From the NCBI GenBank assembly GCA_004557405.1, contig SFDZ01000002.1, forward strand, positions 1-64,000: DNA of 64,000 nucleotides. The letters run 5' to 3'. This DNA comes from Bacteroidales bacterium (lineage in GTDB: Bacteria > Bacteroidota > Bacteroidia > Bacteroidales > Paludibacteraceae). Shown piece by piece: positions 32,853 to 42,340 of this stretch. Each line of letters starts with the position of its first letter. The stretch's first letter is position 1. The position numbers and the translations under genes were made by a program. The notes beneath the pieces were generated by a model. It did not search any database. It was not told the origin of the DNA and saw nothing but the letters and a program-made list of their open reading frames with translations.

Positions 32853-35210
32853 TCAGAATAGGCTGCCGATTTGATATACAGCAAACGACACAAGCCATGC
32901 GATGCCGGTGGAGTAGAACACCGTGAACCACATCCAACCACGTCCGGCTTCGCGCCGAATGGCTGTCATGGCGGCGATGCACGGCATGTAGAGTAAGATG
33001 AACAACATGAACGAAAATGCTTTCAGAGGAGTGAACAGCGGTTCTCCCAAGTTGTCGGTTTGATGTTGCAGCCGTTCGACCAGCGTATCGTTACCGGCAT
33101 CGTCGTAGAGCACACCCAACGACGACACGACAACCTCTTTTGCTGCCAATCCGGTAACCAAACTGACTCCCATTTTCCAATCGAAACCCAACGGGCGCAC
33201 TACCGGTTCAATGGCGTGCCCGATTTTGCCGATGAACGATTGACTCATCTGTTCTTGCTGTGTAACGGGTCCGGTGGCGTGCGGAAAATAGCCTAACGCC
33301 CAAATGATGACCGAAGCCACAAGTATGACAGAACCCATTTTTTTGAGGTATTGCGCACTCTTGTCCCACATGTGTATCAGGGTGTTGCGCCAGGTCGGAA
33401 AACGGTATGGCGGCAGTTCCATTACAAATTGGTCGTTTTCGTCTTTGAATGCTATTTTGTTGATTGTCAGCGCTGTAATGATTGCGAATAGGACGCCAAT
33501 CAGGTAAATGCTCATCAGAACAAGCCCTTGATGTTGCTCGAAAAATGCGGCAACAAACAGCAGATATACAGGCAGTCGTGCCGAACAACTCATAAATGGA
33601 ATTGTCAGAATGGTGAGAATGCGGTCTTTGCGATTTTCGAGCGTGCGTGTAGCCATAATGGCCGGTACGCCGCAGCCAAATCCTATCAGATAAGGAATGA
33701 ACGATTTGCCGTGCAGCCCGATGCGGTGCATCAGATTGTCCATGATGAATGCGGCGCGCGCCATGTAGCCGGTGTCTTCGAGTAGCGAGATGAATAGGAA
33801 CAAAATCAGAATGTTGGGCAAAAACACTAACACGCCGCCAACACCCGAAATGATGCCATCGACTAGCAAATCGTTGAGCATGCCGGCAGGCAGTATGTCG
33901 GTCAACCAACGGCCGATGGCTGCAACGCCCGTTTCGAGCCAATGTTGCGGATAGGCACCGATTGTAAAGGTGGCTTGAAACATAATCCACATGAATATGA
34001 GTAGCACGGGAAATCCGAGCCAACGATTGGTGAGTACGGTGTCGAGTGCATATCCCAAGTGGCGCTTGTCGGTTTGGGTATGTCGCAACGTTTCGTTTAG
34101 CGCACCGCGTATAAAGCCATATTTCAGGTCGGAAATGATGCTTGCAATGTCGTCGTGATATTCGTGTTCCAACTCGTTGCGATAGTGCGTTGCTGCATCT
34201 TTTATGGCGTCATAATTGGGCAGTTTGGCCATTTCGGCGTGTGTAACGCTGTCGTTTTCGAGCAATTTCAGCGCAATATATCGTCCGTGATACCGTCCTT
34301 TGATTTCGGGATTGGCGTAGAGTAGTGCTTTGACGGCTTTGATGGCTGTTTCGACATTGTCGCCGTAGTTGATGTGAATGTGTTTGGTGTTGCCCTGTTT
34401 GCCTTCGTACACGTTGACGATGGCTTCGAGCACTTCGTTGATGCCTTGCCCGTTTTTGGCCGTTGTCGGTACGATGGGGAAACCCAGCATGCGCTGCAGA
34501 CTATCGATGTCGAGCGTGTCGCCCGATTTTTCGAGTTCGTCGAACATGTTGAGCGCCATCACCATGCTTGGATTTTGGTCGATGAGTTGCGTGGTCAGAA
34601 ATAGGTTGCGTTCCAAATTGCCGGCATCGACAATGTTTAGCACGATGTCGGGTTTTTGATCCGTCAGAAACGAACGTACATACAACTCTTCGGGCGAATA
34701 TTCGGTCAGCGAGTAGGTGCCCGGCAAATCGACAAGGTTGATGGTGTAGCCGCGGTGGTGGAATACGCCCACTTTGGCATCGACGGTTACGCCGCTGTAG
34801 TTGCCTACTTTTTCGCGCAAGCCGGTGGCGTAGTTGAAAAACGAGGTCTTGCCGCAGTTGGGATTGCCTACCAAGGCGACCGTAATATCGTGTGCCAACT
34901 CTTCGGCTTCGGCGGCCACATGCTCCTCGATGGTGCCGTGATAGATGTTGTCGGGGTGAGCACCTTCGTCGAGCGACACCACTTCGATGTTTTCGGCTTC
35001 GCTGCGGCGCAACGACACATGACTACCCATTATTTGGTATTCAATCGGGTCCTGCAGAGGCGCATTTTTGAGCACATCGACTGTTTCGCCACGCACAAAA
35101 CCCAATTCCAAAATACGATGTCTGAGACCGCCGTGCCCATGCACTTTGACGATGATGCAGCGACTCTTGGCCGGCATGTCGGCCAATGTGGTTATTGATT
35201 GTCTTTCCAT
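32853..35210 (-). CDS. feoB: Ferrous iron transporter, FeoA-FeoB fusion
   Basis: 785 residues from ATG 35208-35210 (M-E-R-Q-S-I-T-T-L); longer versions would start upstream of the likely transcript. Residues 1-80 are a FeoA SH3-like domain (L-R-H-R-I-L-E-L-G-F-V-R-G). Then come the G-protein domain (G-N-P-N-C-G-K-T-S at 115-123, D-L-P-G-T-Y-S-L, N-M-F-D switch/base motifs) and membrane helices with two Gate domains (I-G-F-G-C-G-V-P-A-I-M-A-T-R-T; S-C-S-A-R-L-P-V-Y). It imports Fe2+ across the inner membrane. Its base-recognition motif N-M-F-D replaces the usual N-x-x-D with the same spacing. Confidence 0.95.
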   Translation of the reverse strand: MERQSITTLADMPAKSRCIIVKVHGHGGLRHRILELGFVRGETVDVLKNAPLQDPIEYQIMGSHVSLRRSEAENIEVVSLDEGAHPDNIYHGTIEEHVAAEAEELAHDITVALVGNPNCGKTSFFNYATGLREKVGNYSGVTVDAKVGVFHHRGYTINLVDLPGTYSLTEYSPEELYVRSFLTDQKPDIVLNIVDAGNLERNLFLTTQLIDQNPSMVMALNMFDELEKSGDTLDIDSLQRMLGFPIVPTTAKNGQGINEVLEAIVNVYEGKQGNTKHIHINYGDNVETAIKAVKALLYANPEIKGRYHGRYIALKLLENDSVTHAEMAKLPNYDAIKDAATHYRNELEHEYHDDIASIISDLKYGFIRGALNETLRHTQTDKRHLGYALDTVLTNRWLGFPVLLIFMWIMFQATFTIGAYPQHWLETGVAAIGRWLTDILPAGMLNDLLVDGIISGVGGVLVFLPNILILFLFISLLEDTGYMARAAFIMDNLMHRIGLHGKSFIPYLIGFGCGVPAIMATRTLENRKDRILTILTIPFMSCSARLPVYLLFVAAFFEQHQGLVLMSIYLIGVLFAIITALTINKIAFKDENDQFVMELPPYRFPTWRNTLIHMWDKSAQYLKKMGSVILVASVIIWALGYFPHATGPVTQQEQMSQSFIGKIGHAIEPVVRPLGFDWKMGVSLVTGLAAKEVVVSSLGVLYDDAGNDTLVERLQHQTDNLGEPLFTPLKAFSFMLFILLYMPCIAAMTAIRREAGRGWMWFTVFYSTGIAWLVSFAVYQIGSLF

Positions 35211-35231
35211 ATTACCGATGTTTTTGTAGTG

Positions 35232-35239
35232 CAAAAGTA
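35232..35239 (-). promoter_or_regulatory. Promoter of the feo operon
   Basis: TACTTTTG on the minus strand, 21 bases before the feoB ATG. No Fur-like palindrome was evident by eye. Confidence 0.55.
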
Positions 35240-35323
35240 CAACTATTTGCGCTATATATCAATACCACACTCAAGGTATTTTGGTTTTTTGATTATAAAT
35301 TTTTTCGACACGGTAAATTTTAC

Positions 35324-35332
35324 TAATTTTGC
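35324..35332 (+). promoter_or_regulatory. Promoter of the ABC-F gene
   Basis: TAATTTTGC, 18 bases before the ATG at 35351. Confidence 0.55.
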
Positions 35333-35350
35333 AAACTGAATTTGTAATGT

Positions 35351-37279
35351 ATGATTGCCGTAGAACAACTCACCATGGAATTTGGCGGACGCCCGCTTTT
35401 CGACAGCATCTCGTTTTTGGTCAACGCCAAAGACCGTATTGCATTAGTCGGCAAAAATGGCGCCGGCAAAACCACTTTGTTGCGACTTTTCGCCGGCTTG
35501 CAGCAGCCTACACATGGCCAAATAGTTAAGCCAAAAGACCTGACAATCGGTTATTTGCCGCAACATCTGTTGCTGACCGACCAACGCACCGTGCAGCAGG
35601 AGGTGGAATTGGCTTTCGACGACATCCGGCAGACCGAAGCCGCCATCGAACGGCTCAGCGCCGAACTTGCCGAACGTACCGATTACGAAAGCGATGATTA
35701 TCAGCATATTATCGATAAATTGGCTCACGAAAATGAGCGTCTGCAACTATTTGGCGCGGCCAATATGCAGGCCGAAATCGAAAAAACGTTGCTCGGACTT
35801 GGCTTCGAACGTACCGACCTTGGCCGGCAAACTTCCGAATTTAGCGGCGGTTGGCGTATGCGCATCGAATTGGCAAAAATATTGCTGAAACGCCCCGATT
35901 TGTTGCTGCTCGACGAACCTACTAACCATCTCGACATCGAATCGATACAGTGGCTCGAAAATTTTCTGGCTACATGCGGCTCGGCAGTGTTGCTCGTGAG
36001 CCACGACCGCGCTTTCCTCGATGCGGTAACATCGCGCACCATCGAAATTTCGCTCGGAAAAATCTACGACTACAAAGTGTCGTACACCAAGTACAAAGAG
36101 TTGCGCGCCGAACGCCGCGAACAACAGTTGCGCGCCTACGAAAATCAGCAGAAAATGATTGCCGACACCGAAGATTTTATCGAACGATTTCGCTACAAAG
36201 CCACAAAAGCCGTGCAGGTGCAGAGCCGCATCAAACAACTCGAAAAATTGCAACGACTCGAAGTCGATGAGGAAGATACGGCACGCTTGCATCTGAAATT
36301 TCCGCCGGCACCACATTCGGGCGTCTTGCCAATCTTTGTCGAACATCTGACCAAAGCCTACGGCGACCATATCGTGCTGAACGACATCGCCATGGAGATA
36401 AAACGCGGCGAAAAAGTGGCGTTTGTCGGCAAAAATGGCGAAGGAAAATCCACGCTCGTCAAGTGCATCATGGGCGAAATACCATTCAGCGGCACCCTGA
36501 AACTCGGACATCAAGTCAAAATCGGCTATTTTGCACAAAATCAGGCAAGCCTGCTCGACGAAAATAAAACCGTGTTCCAAACCATCGACGATGCCGCTGT
36601 GGGCGACATTCGCACCAAAATACGCGACATCTTGGGCGCATTCATGTTTGGTGGCGAAGCCGGCGACAAAAAGGTGAAAGTGCTCTCGGGTGGCGAACGC
36701 AGCCGCTTGGCCATGATTCGGTTGCTGCTCGAACCGGTCAACTTGCTGATACTCGACGAACCGACAAATCACCTCGATATGGCATCAAAAGATGTGCTGA
36801 AAGAGGCCATTCGCGCTTTCGACGGCACAGCCATCGTGGTGAGCCACGACCGCGAATTCCTCGACGGATTGGTCGAAAAAGTGTACGAATTTGGGCATCA
36901 ACGCGTGCGCGAACACTTGGGCGGAATACGAGATTTCTTGCAATACAAAAAAATGCAAAATCTGCAAGAGTTGGAAATCGTACAGAACTCCAACAAACCC
37001 ACAACGAACAGCACGGCCGTGTCGGACAATAAACAGAACTACGAATTGCAAAAAGAGCAGGCACGCCAAATTCGCAAACAAGAAAAACTGGTGGCCGAAG
37101 CCGAAAACGAAATCACACAACTCGAACAGCAAATCGCGGATATGGAAACGCAGTTCGCGGCCGGACAATCGGATGCGCAGAGTGTCGAAAACTACCAACG
37201 CACGAAACATGCGCTCGAACAAAAAATGTATGAGTGGGAATTGCTCACCGAAACGTTAGAACAACTCAAAGCGCAATAA
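35351..37279 (+). CDS. ABC-F family ATPase with C-terminal coiled coil
   Basis: 642 residues. Two ABC modules have Walker A motifs G-K-N-G-A-G-K-T-T (34-42) and G-K-N-G-E-G-K-S-T (from 360). Signatures are F-S-G-G-W-R-M-R-I and L-S-G-G-E-R-S-R-L, and both Walker B motifs read D-E-P-T-N-H-L-D. An acidic/basic linker (about 235-310) includes F-R-Y-K-A-T-K-A-V-Q-V-Q-S-R. The last 90 residues are a coiled coil (Q-E-K-L-V-A-E-A-E-N-E-I) of the ABC_tran_CTD type, as in Uup and YheS. It is a soluble ribosome-acting ATPase and distinct from the ettA product. Whether it gives antibiotic protection cannot be told; housekeeping is more likely. Confidence 0.9.
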   Translation: MIAVEQLTMEFGGRPLFDSISFLVNAKDRIALVGKNGAGKTTLLRLFAGLQQPTHGQIVKPKDLTIGYLPQHLLLTDQRTVQQEVELAFDDIRQTEAAIERLSAELAERTDYESDDYQHIIDKLAHENERLQLFGAANMQAEIEKTLLGLGFERTDLGRQTSEFSGGWRMRIELAKILLKRPDLLLLDEPTNHLDIESIQWLENFLATCGSAVLLVSHDRAFLDAVTSRTIEISLGKIYDYKVSYTKYKELRAERREQQLRAYENQQKMIADTEDFIERFRYKATKAVQVQSRIKQLEKLQRLEVDEEDTARLHLKFPPAPHSGVLPIFVEHLTKAYGDHIVLNDIAMEIKRGEKVAFVGKNGEGKSTLVKCIMGEIPFSGTLKLGHQVKIGYFAQNQASLLDENKTVFQTIDDAAVGDIRTKIRDILGAFMFGGEAGDKKVKVLSGGERSRLAMIRLLLEPVNLLILDEPTNHLDMASKDVLKEAIRAFDGTAIVVSHDREFLDGLVEKVYEFGHQRVREHLGGIRDFLQYKKMQNLQELEIVQNSNKPTTNSTAVSDNKQNYELQKEQARQIRKQEKLVAEAENEITQLEQQIADMETQFAAGQSDAQSVENYQRTKHALEQKMYEWELLTETLEQLKAQ

Positions 37280-37283
37280 GCGG

Positions 37284-37505
37284 TTACGGCACCGGATCGT
37301 AGCCGTGTCCGCCCCACGGATGGCAACGCAAAATGCGCCGTGCAGCCAGCCACAAACCTTTCAGCGGACCATATTTGCGCAGCGCCTCGATGGCATACTG
37401 CGAACAGGTGGGCGTGTAACGACACGCCGCCGGAAAATGTGGCGAAATGGCCACCTGATAGAAACGGATGGGCCACACCAATAATTTTGTCAGAAAACGC
37501 CTCAT
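37284..37505 (-). CDS. yidD: Membrane protein insertion efficiency factor
   Basis: 73 residues from ATG 37503-37505 (M-R-R-F-L-T-K-L-L). It has the YidD core Y-Q-V-A-I-S-P, C-R-Y-T-P-T-C-S-Q-Y-A-I-E-A and H-P-W-G-G-H-G-Y-D-P-V-P with its three Cys. It is a peripheral inner-membrane protein thought to aid YidC-dependent insertion. Its first 4 bases overlap the rnpA stop. Confidence 0.95.
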   Translation of the reverse strand: MRRFLTKLLVWPIRFYQVAISPHFPAACRYTPTCSQYAIEALRKYGPLKGLWLAARRILRCHPWGGHGYDPVP

Positions 37506-37894
37506 ACGCCGGTCGTACACAGTTTGTTGATAGCATCGCACATCTTGTCCTGAATATCGGCAAAGGCGGGCAGGGTGGTGCTGATGCCGACAAATGCTAC
37601 GCGCATCCCGATGCCGTGAGCGGTGGCGTAGTCCAATAGCGGCTGTTTCTGCAACCGATAGGCCTCACGCAACAAACGTTTGAAACGATTGCGGTCGGTA
37701 GCGTGCCGAAAACGTTTTTTGCGGACGATGAACATCACTTGTACGGCCGATGCAGCAGACTCGGGCTCGACCACTTGGTAAACCACGCGAAACGGGTAGG
37801 ACATAAAACCGCTCTTGGCGTTCAGCAATGCGTCGATGGCTGTACGGCTCTTCAGATGTTCCGCTCGCGCGAAAGTGTAATCCATCGTGTGCAT
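37502..37894 (-). CDS. rnpA: Ribonuclease P protein component
   Basis: 130 residues; a second ATG three codons in is an equally good start (M-D-Y-T-F). It carries the RNR core in R-H-A-T-D-R-N-R-F-K-R-L-L-R-E-A-Y-R, which binds the RNase P RNA and pre-tRNA leader. Gene order hemD-rnpA-yidD replaces the rpmH-rnpA order of many bacteria. The gap to hemD is 73 bases with no promoter that I recognise. Confidence 0.92.
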   Translation of the reverse strand: MHTMDYTFARAEHLKSRTAIDALLNAKSGFMSYPFRVVYQVVEPESAASAVQVMFIVRKKRFRHATDRNRFKRLLREAYRLQKQPLLDYATAHGIGMRVAFVGISTTLPAFADIQDKMCDAINKLCTTGV

Positions 37895-37967
37895 ACAATC
37901 GTTTTATTTTTTTTGGGGTGACGGAAAACTATCGGTTACGCACCCGCGCGTGTGTAACGAACGGCTC

Positions 37968-38720
37968 CTATTTACGCTTGTGATTCTCCTTCAACAGCGC
38001 ATCGAGTGCCATCGTTATCGAAGTGAATTGTGGCGACGGCACTTCCAAATCGAGCCGTAAACCGGCGTTGCGCACGGCGGCGGCCGTGTTGCTGCCCAAG
38101 CAGCCAATCATCACGTCGCCTTGCTCGTAGTTCGGAAAGTTTTTGAGCAACGCATTGATACCTTGAGGACTGAAAAACAGCATCATGTCGTAATCCAATT
38201 GTTCGTCGGGACCGAAATCGTTGCTCACCGTGCGATACATCATACCGATGTTGTATTTCACGCCCACTTTTTTCATCAGGTTGGGAATCTCGTCGTTGTA
38301 GTCGGCCGACAGCACCGCCAGATAGTTCAACTCTTTGTGTTTTTGAATCACCGGCGCCAAATCGCAAATGCGATTGGTAGTGCCGTAGTGTACTTTGCGC
38401 TTGCGGTAATCGATGTATTTTTGCAGATAGTGGGCAATTTTTTCGGACACGCAGAAATATTGCAATTCGGGAGCAATTTTTATGCGCATCTCTTCAGCCA
38501 AACGGAAAAAATGGTCGATGCCATGCCGCGATGTGAACACGATGGCATTGTAGTCGGCAATGTTGACATGCTGTTGGCGAAATTCTTTGGCAAGAATAGG
38601 CTCGACCTTGATAAACGGTCGAAAATCAATCTTTACATTGTATTTTCCTGCGATGTCAAAATAAGGAGATTTCTCACTCTCGGGCTTTGGCTGCGAAACC
38701 AGGATTTTTTTGATTTTCAA
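37968..38720 (-). CDS. hemD: Uroporphyrinogen-III synthase
   Basis: 250 residues starting at a TTG (38718-38720): M-K-I-K-K-I-L-V-S-Q-P-K-P. No ATG or GTG lies in frame upstream before the preceding gene, and the family start matches here, so TTG is well supported. The two-domain HemD fold is suggested by D-Y-N-A-I-V-F-T-S-R-H-G-I, the central C-V-S-E-K-I-A, and M-L-F-F-S-P-Q-G-I-N-A-L with I-G-C-L-G-S-N-T-A-A-A. It closes and isomerises hydroxymethylbilane. It is 11 bases downstream of the DUF4271 gene. Confidence 0.9.
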   Translation of the reverse strand: MKIKKILVSQPKPESEKSPYFDIAGKYNVKIDFRPFIKVEPILAKEFRQQHVNIADYNAIVFTSRHGIDHFFRLAEEMRIKIAPELQYFCVSEKIAHYLQKYIDYRKRKVHYGTTNRICDLAPVIQKHKELNYLAVLSADYNDEIPNLMKKVGVKYNIGMMYRTVSNDFGPDEQLDYDMMLFFSPQGINALLKNFPNYEQGDVMIGCLGSNTAAAVRNAGLRLDLEVPSPQFTSITMALDALLKENHKRK

Positions 38721-38731
38721 GACGTTAAGTT

Positions 38732-39409
38732 TTAATTTAAGACATTTTCCACCACCATTTCTGTCGTTTTTTGCAATAGCAAAACGGGTAGAATTTCAAG
38801 GGTGCAAAGGTACAAAAATAAATAACACGCTGTATCAATTCCCGATAAAAAAAGTTGAATTGCTCTGGCAACAAAGAGCAACACGCTGATAATCACGATA
38901 CATAGGCCGATATAAATCAGCGGAGTGAATAGGGCTTGCGATGCAAAAACCAACCCGACAACAATCGGATACAACAGCAGCCCGCTGATGACAAAACTTA
39001 CAAACAACGAACGTACAAGTATGGGCATCGTTGTGCCGATGTTGGCGCAATAGCCGGTCGCTTTCAGCAGCAGCCACTGATAAACTACCCAAACGACCAC
39101 TACGCCTATCATGATGAGCAACACCCACCAATAGTCGGATTGAGTGATGGCGGGTGTGAAATGGCTGTTAACAATGGTGAAAAAAAATCCGTAGATGATG
39201 ATGGTGCACACTATCAGCAAAATGCTCGATAACAGACTGTTGGAGTAGTCGGCGTAGGCAAAACGATCTTTGTCGCGGAAAAAATTACGCAGCAGTTCCC
39301 GATGATAGTTGCGTGCCATGTTGTAACTGCATATAATGGCAGCACACAACACCATCAGTACGATGCCTACAAAGGGCAAATCTGCCCATGTAGTGGCGCG
39401 TTCTATCAT
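38732..39409 (-). CDS. DUF4271 integral membrane protein
   Basis: About 225 residues from ATG 39407-39409 (M-I-E-R-A-T-T-W); a GTG five codons upstream is possible. Six or so hydrophobic helices are spaced through the sequence (for example F-V-G-I-V-L-M-V-L-C-A-A, W-W-V-L-L-I-M-I-G-V-V, L-L-L-Y-P-I-V-V-G-L). A conserved-looking F-F-R-D-K-D-R-F-A-Y loop is also present. The family is tied to hemD in Bacteroidota. Function unknown. It comes 24 bases after the amylase stop, on the same strand. Confidence 0.8.
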   Translation of the reverse strand: MIERATTWADLPFVGIVLMVLCAAIICSYNMARNYHRELLRNFFRDKDRFAYADYSNSLLSSILLIVCTIIIYGFFFTIVNSHFTPAITQSDYWWVLLIMIGVVVVWVVYQWLLLKATGYCANIGTTMPILVRSLFVSFVISGLLLYPIVVGLVFASQALFTPLIYIGLCIVIISVLLFVARAIQLFLSGIDTACYLFLYLCTLEILPVLLLQKTTEMVVENVLN

Positions 39410-39433
39410 CGGAAGGCTCTGCACGTCAATCGC

Positions 39434-42250
39434 TTATTTCTTGATAAATTTGAATGCCTCTTGTTGCTTGTCGAAAGTTACTACCATCAGATAGATGCCG
39501 CGTGGCAATCCACTGACGTTGACGGTGCCGTCGCTTTCGAGGCGTGCGGCGCGTGTGCCGTTGATGGATACGATTTCGATGCGGCGCGGTGTGTCGTCGC
39601 TCGCAATGTAAATGATGTCGTCGGCCATCGTCGGATAGATGAAGTTGCGCGAGGCATTGTCGGCGCCTATTGTGGGCAATCCTACATATTCGTAGTCGTA
39701 CGAATCGGGTACGGTGGGTAACGCTTGCTGCGTAGCGGTGTAGATTTTCAAGTCGCCGGGTTGCAGCGTAACCGATGCGCCGCCGGCTACAGTGGCAGCG
39801 CTGCCGCTCAAATAGTCGTACCATGTGCCTGCAGGCAGTGTTGCGGTTTGTGCTGCCGTGGCCGAGAAATTGCCGACTACATACACATTGTTGCCCCATT
39901 GAATGGTGCGTATGGCTTTTCCGCTGCCGATGGTTGCGGCTGTCGGATTACCGGAGAATACGTCGGGCAACAGACGCGTGCGCAGTTGTATCAGTTGTGC
40001 TACCTGCTGGTAGGCTTGCATGCGTGGGCCTTGTTCAAAATAGCCGCGCGATTCGGGACGCGGTTTTTTGCCGGTTTTTGTGTCGGCATCTACCGATGGT
40101 TTCAGTCCGTAGTTACCATCGTCGTCCTTGCCGAAACGCTCGTATTCGTCCTGATATTTGGAATAGTCGTAGCCCAACTCATCGTATTGGTAGAACATGT
40201 GCGAACCGTTGAGCAGAACATTGAAAGCGATATTCAGCGGCACGCGGTGGCTGCGAGCGCTTACGCTGGTTTTGAGGTCGCCGGCGCCCCATTGTTTGGC
40301 TTTGAAGAATGGGCGTTCCTCGTCGTGGCTGTTGCAGTAGGTGACGTAACCATCGCCGGCATTGGCGCCGCAAGCGTCAAAACCGTCGCCGTTTTTGAGC
40401 CAACCCATGGCGGTTTGGCAGTAGGCGTTGTTTGCACCGTTGCCGCCTGCCCAGCATATCATGCCTTTATTGACCATTTCTTGCTGACTTGGCATGCCGG
40501 TTTCGTTCCAATATTCGAGTATGAAGTAGGCATCGCTCGATGTGGCGTTCACGGTGTTGTTATAGTCGGTCAGGTTGGTGCCTACGCTCGATTTGCTGGT
40601 GCCGCAAAAGCCTTGTGCCAAGTCCATGCGGTAGCCATCGATTTTGTATTCTTCGAGCCAATATTTCAGCGAACGTTTGAACATGTCTTTGGCCGGCTCA
40701 AAGTCGTGGTTCCAATCTTCGTATACATTGCTGCCGTGCGGCGCTGTAACGTTGAACCACGGATTGTTTTTGAGATCTGTGCCGTAGGGATAGAGTTTGT
40801 TCATCGGGTTGTTGCCTGTGGCGTGGTTGAACACCATATCTACAATGACGGCGATGCCGCGTTTGTGGCATTCGTCGATGAGGGTTTTCAGGTCGTTCTC
40901 GCTACCGTAAGCGCGGTCGGGCGCAAAGTAGTGGTTGGGCGAGTAGCCCCAGCTGTAGTTGCCGTCAAATTCGCAAATGGGCATCAGTTCGAGGGCGTTC
41001 ACGCCTAAGTTTTCGATGTAGTCCAAGCGTTCCATCAGACCTTTGTACGAACGGTCGGGCGTAAAATCGTACACCCATACTTCGTAGATTATCAGATTGT
41101 TCTTGTTCGGACGTTTGAAGTTGAGTGTGGCGTCGCTCCATGCAAATTGCGGTTTATCTGTTTGAATGACAGTAACATAGCCTTCTGCTTTGCCGTCAGG
41201 GTAGGACATAATGTCGGGATCGACGGTTGTCGGCTCGTATTTGTCGTCGGGGTGGAGCACTTTTTCGGAGAATAGGTCGGAGATGCGTACCGTTTTGCCG
41301 TCGGATCTGACAACAACGTACTGAAAAGCATACTCTTTTTGTGGTGTCAGTCCCGTGATTTCTGTCCAAAAATAGTTGCCATCGCGTTTCATTTGGTAGT
41401 CGGTCGATATTGTCCAATTGTTGAAGTCGCCTACCACAAATACGTTTTGCGCCGGTTCTGTTTTGCTGGCAGCGTAGGTGCAGAGTGTTACTTTGGTGTT
41501 GTCTTTGGTGTCGTAGTATATGCCGTTGACAATGCCTGCGGGGCGTGTTTGCTGCGCGGCCGTGTTGGCTACACAGATAGTGATGGTGTCGGCAGCGGTT
41601 TCGGTGGTCGTCTTGGCTTCGACGATACACTCGTAATTGCCTGTTGCTGAGAATGTTTCGCTATGGCTGAGTGTGGTACCGGTGGCCGTTTTCTTCACAG
41701 TACCGTTGATGCTGAATGTGAGCGTGCTGCTCTCGGAGGCTTGTGCCGAAAATGTTATGGCTGTGCCCGATTTGACGAGTTGACTCTTGGTTGCCGGTGC
41801 GTCGAATGCCACATTCAGGCCGGCTTCGTACACGGTAACAAAGATGTCTTTCCCATCGGCCGTTTTACCCTCTTTGGTGCCGCTTTTGCCATCGTTGAAC
41901 ACAAACGCCAATTTGGTGATGACCTCGCCCTCTTCCAAACAGTCGTAGTATTCGTACATGTTGTCGATGACGAGTTGCCATTTGTCGCCCACTTTTGTCA
42001 TTTTGTGCTTGTCGAGCGCACTGCGCCACTCGGGATCGCATTGCCAATCTTGCGTGGCGGTGCATGCGCCTGTGTGGGCGTAGCAGGCCGTGGCGCCTAC
42101 CATACCTTTGTTACCTTGTGCGGGGTCGAAAGTGATGATGATTTTTCCCGTGTAGTTGTTGGTGATGAACGCCGGTTCGGTGGTAACCTGAGCCACGGCA
42201 CACCATGCACCGACTGCCAGCATCCAAGCAGAGAAAAGTAATTTTTTCAT
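39434..42250 (-). CDS. Secreted modular alpha-amylase family (GH13) enzyme with T9SS C-terminal domain
   Basis: 938 residues. Signal peptide 1-20. An N-terminal starch-associated beta domain (about 22-150) and an Ig-like domain (about 150-230) precede an E-set/CBM48-like domain (about 265-345: F-V-V-G-D-F-N-N-W). The GH13 barrel spans about 385-770: D-M-V-F-N-H-A, nucleophile D543 in Y-R-M-D, acid/base E579 in F-I-L-E-Y-W, and D643 in N-S-H-D-E-E. A C-terminal beta domain follows, and 865-938 form a T9SS type A sorting domain (I-Y-P-T-M-A-D-D, S-I-N-G-T-R, L-P-R-G-I-Y-L-M). It should be secreted through T9SS and cleave alpha-1,4 (perhaps alpha-1,6) glucans. No SusC/SusD pair is nearby. Confidence 0.9.
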   Translation of the reverse strand: MKKLLFSAWMLAVGAWCAVAQVTTEPAFITNNYTGKIIITFDPAQGNKGMVGATACYAHTGACTATQDWQCDPEWRSALDKHKMTKVGDKWQLVIDNMYEYYDCLEEGEVITKLAFVFNDGKSGTKEGKTADGKDIFVTVYEAGLNVAFDAPATKSQLVKSGTAITFSAQASESSTLTFSINGTVKKTATGTTLSHSETFSATGNYECIVEAKTTTETAADTITICVANTAAQQTRPAGIVNGIYYDTKDNTKVTLCTYAASKTEPAQNVFVVGDFNNWTISTDYQMKRDGNYFWTEITGLTPQKEYAFQYVVVRSDGKTVRISDLFSEKVLHPDDKYEPTTVDPDIMSYPDGKAEGYVTVIQTDKPQFAWSDATLNFKRPNKNNLIIYEVWVYDFTPDRSYKGLMERLDYIENLGVNALELMPICEFDGNYSWGYSPNHYFAPDRAYGSENDLKTLIDECHKRGIAVIVDMVFNHATGNNPMNKLYPYGTDLKNNPWFNVTAPHGSNVYEDWNHDFEPAKDMFKRSLKYWLEEYKIDGYRMDLAQGFCGTSKSSVGTNLTDYNNTVNATSSDAYFILEYWNETGMPSQQEMVNKGMICWAGGNGANNAYCQTAMGWLKNGDGFDACGANAGDGYVTYCNSHDEERPFFKAKQWGAGDLKTSVSARSHRVPLNIAFNVLLNGSHMFYQYDELGYDYSKYQDEYERFGKDDDGNYGLKPSVDADTKTGKKPRPESRGYFEQGPRMQAYQQVAQLIQLRTRLLPDVFSGNPTAATIGSGKAIRTIQWGNNVYVVGNFSATAAQTATLPAGTWYDYLSGSAATVAGGASVTLQPGDLKIYTATQQALPTVPDSYDYEYVGLPTIGADNASRNFIYPTMADDIIYIASDDTPRRIEIVSINGTRAARLESDGTVNVSGLPRGIYLMVVTFDKQQEAFKFIKK

Positions 42251-42306
42251 GGTTTGATTTTTTTAGGTTATTATTGAATTTTAATTTTATCAGCGTTTCA
42301 ATTAGG

Positions 42307-42314
42307 CAAAGTTA
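42307..42314 (-). promoter_or_regulatory. Promoter of the amylase gene
   Basis: TAACTTTG on the minus strand, 56 bases before the ATG at 42250. Confidence 0.6.
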
Positions 42315-42340
42315 TGCAAAAAAACGGAATTAAACAATGT

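Noticed and set aside
35211..35350. Fur-type operator in the feo promoter region
   Set aside because: No convincing palindromic match was found by eye.
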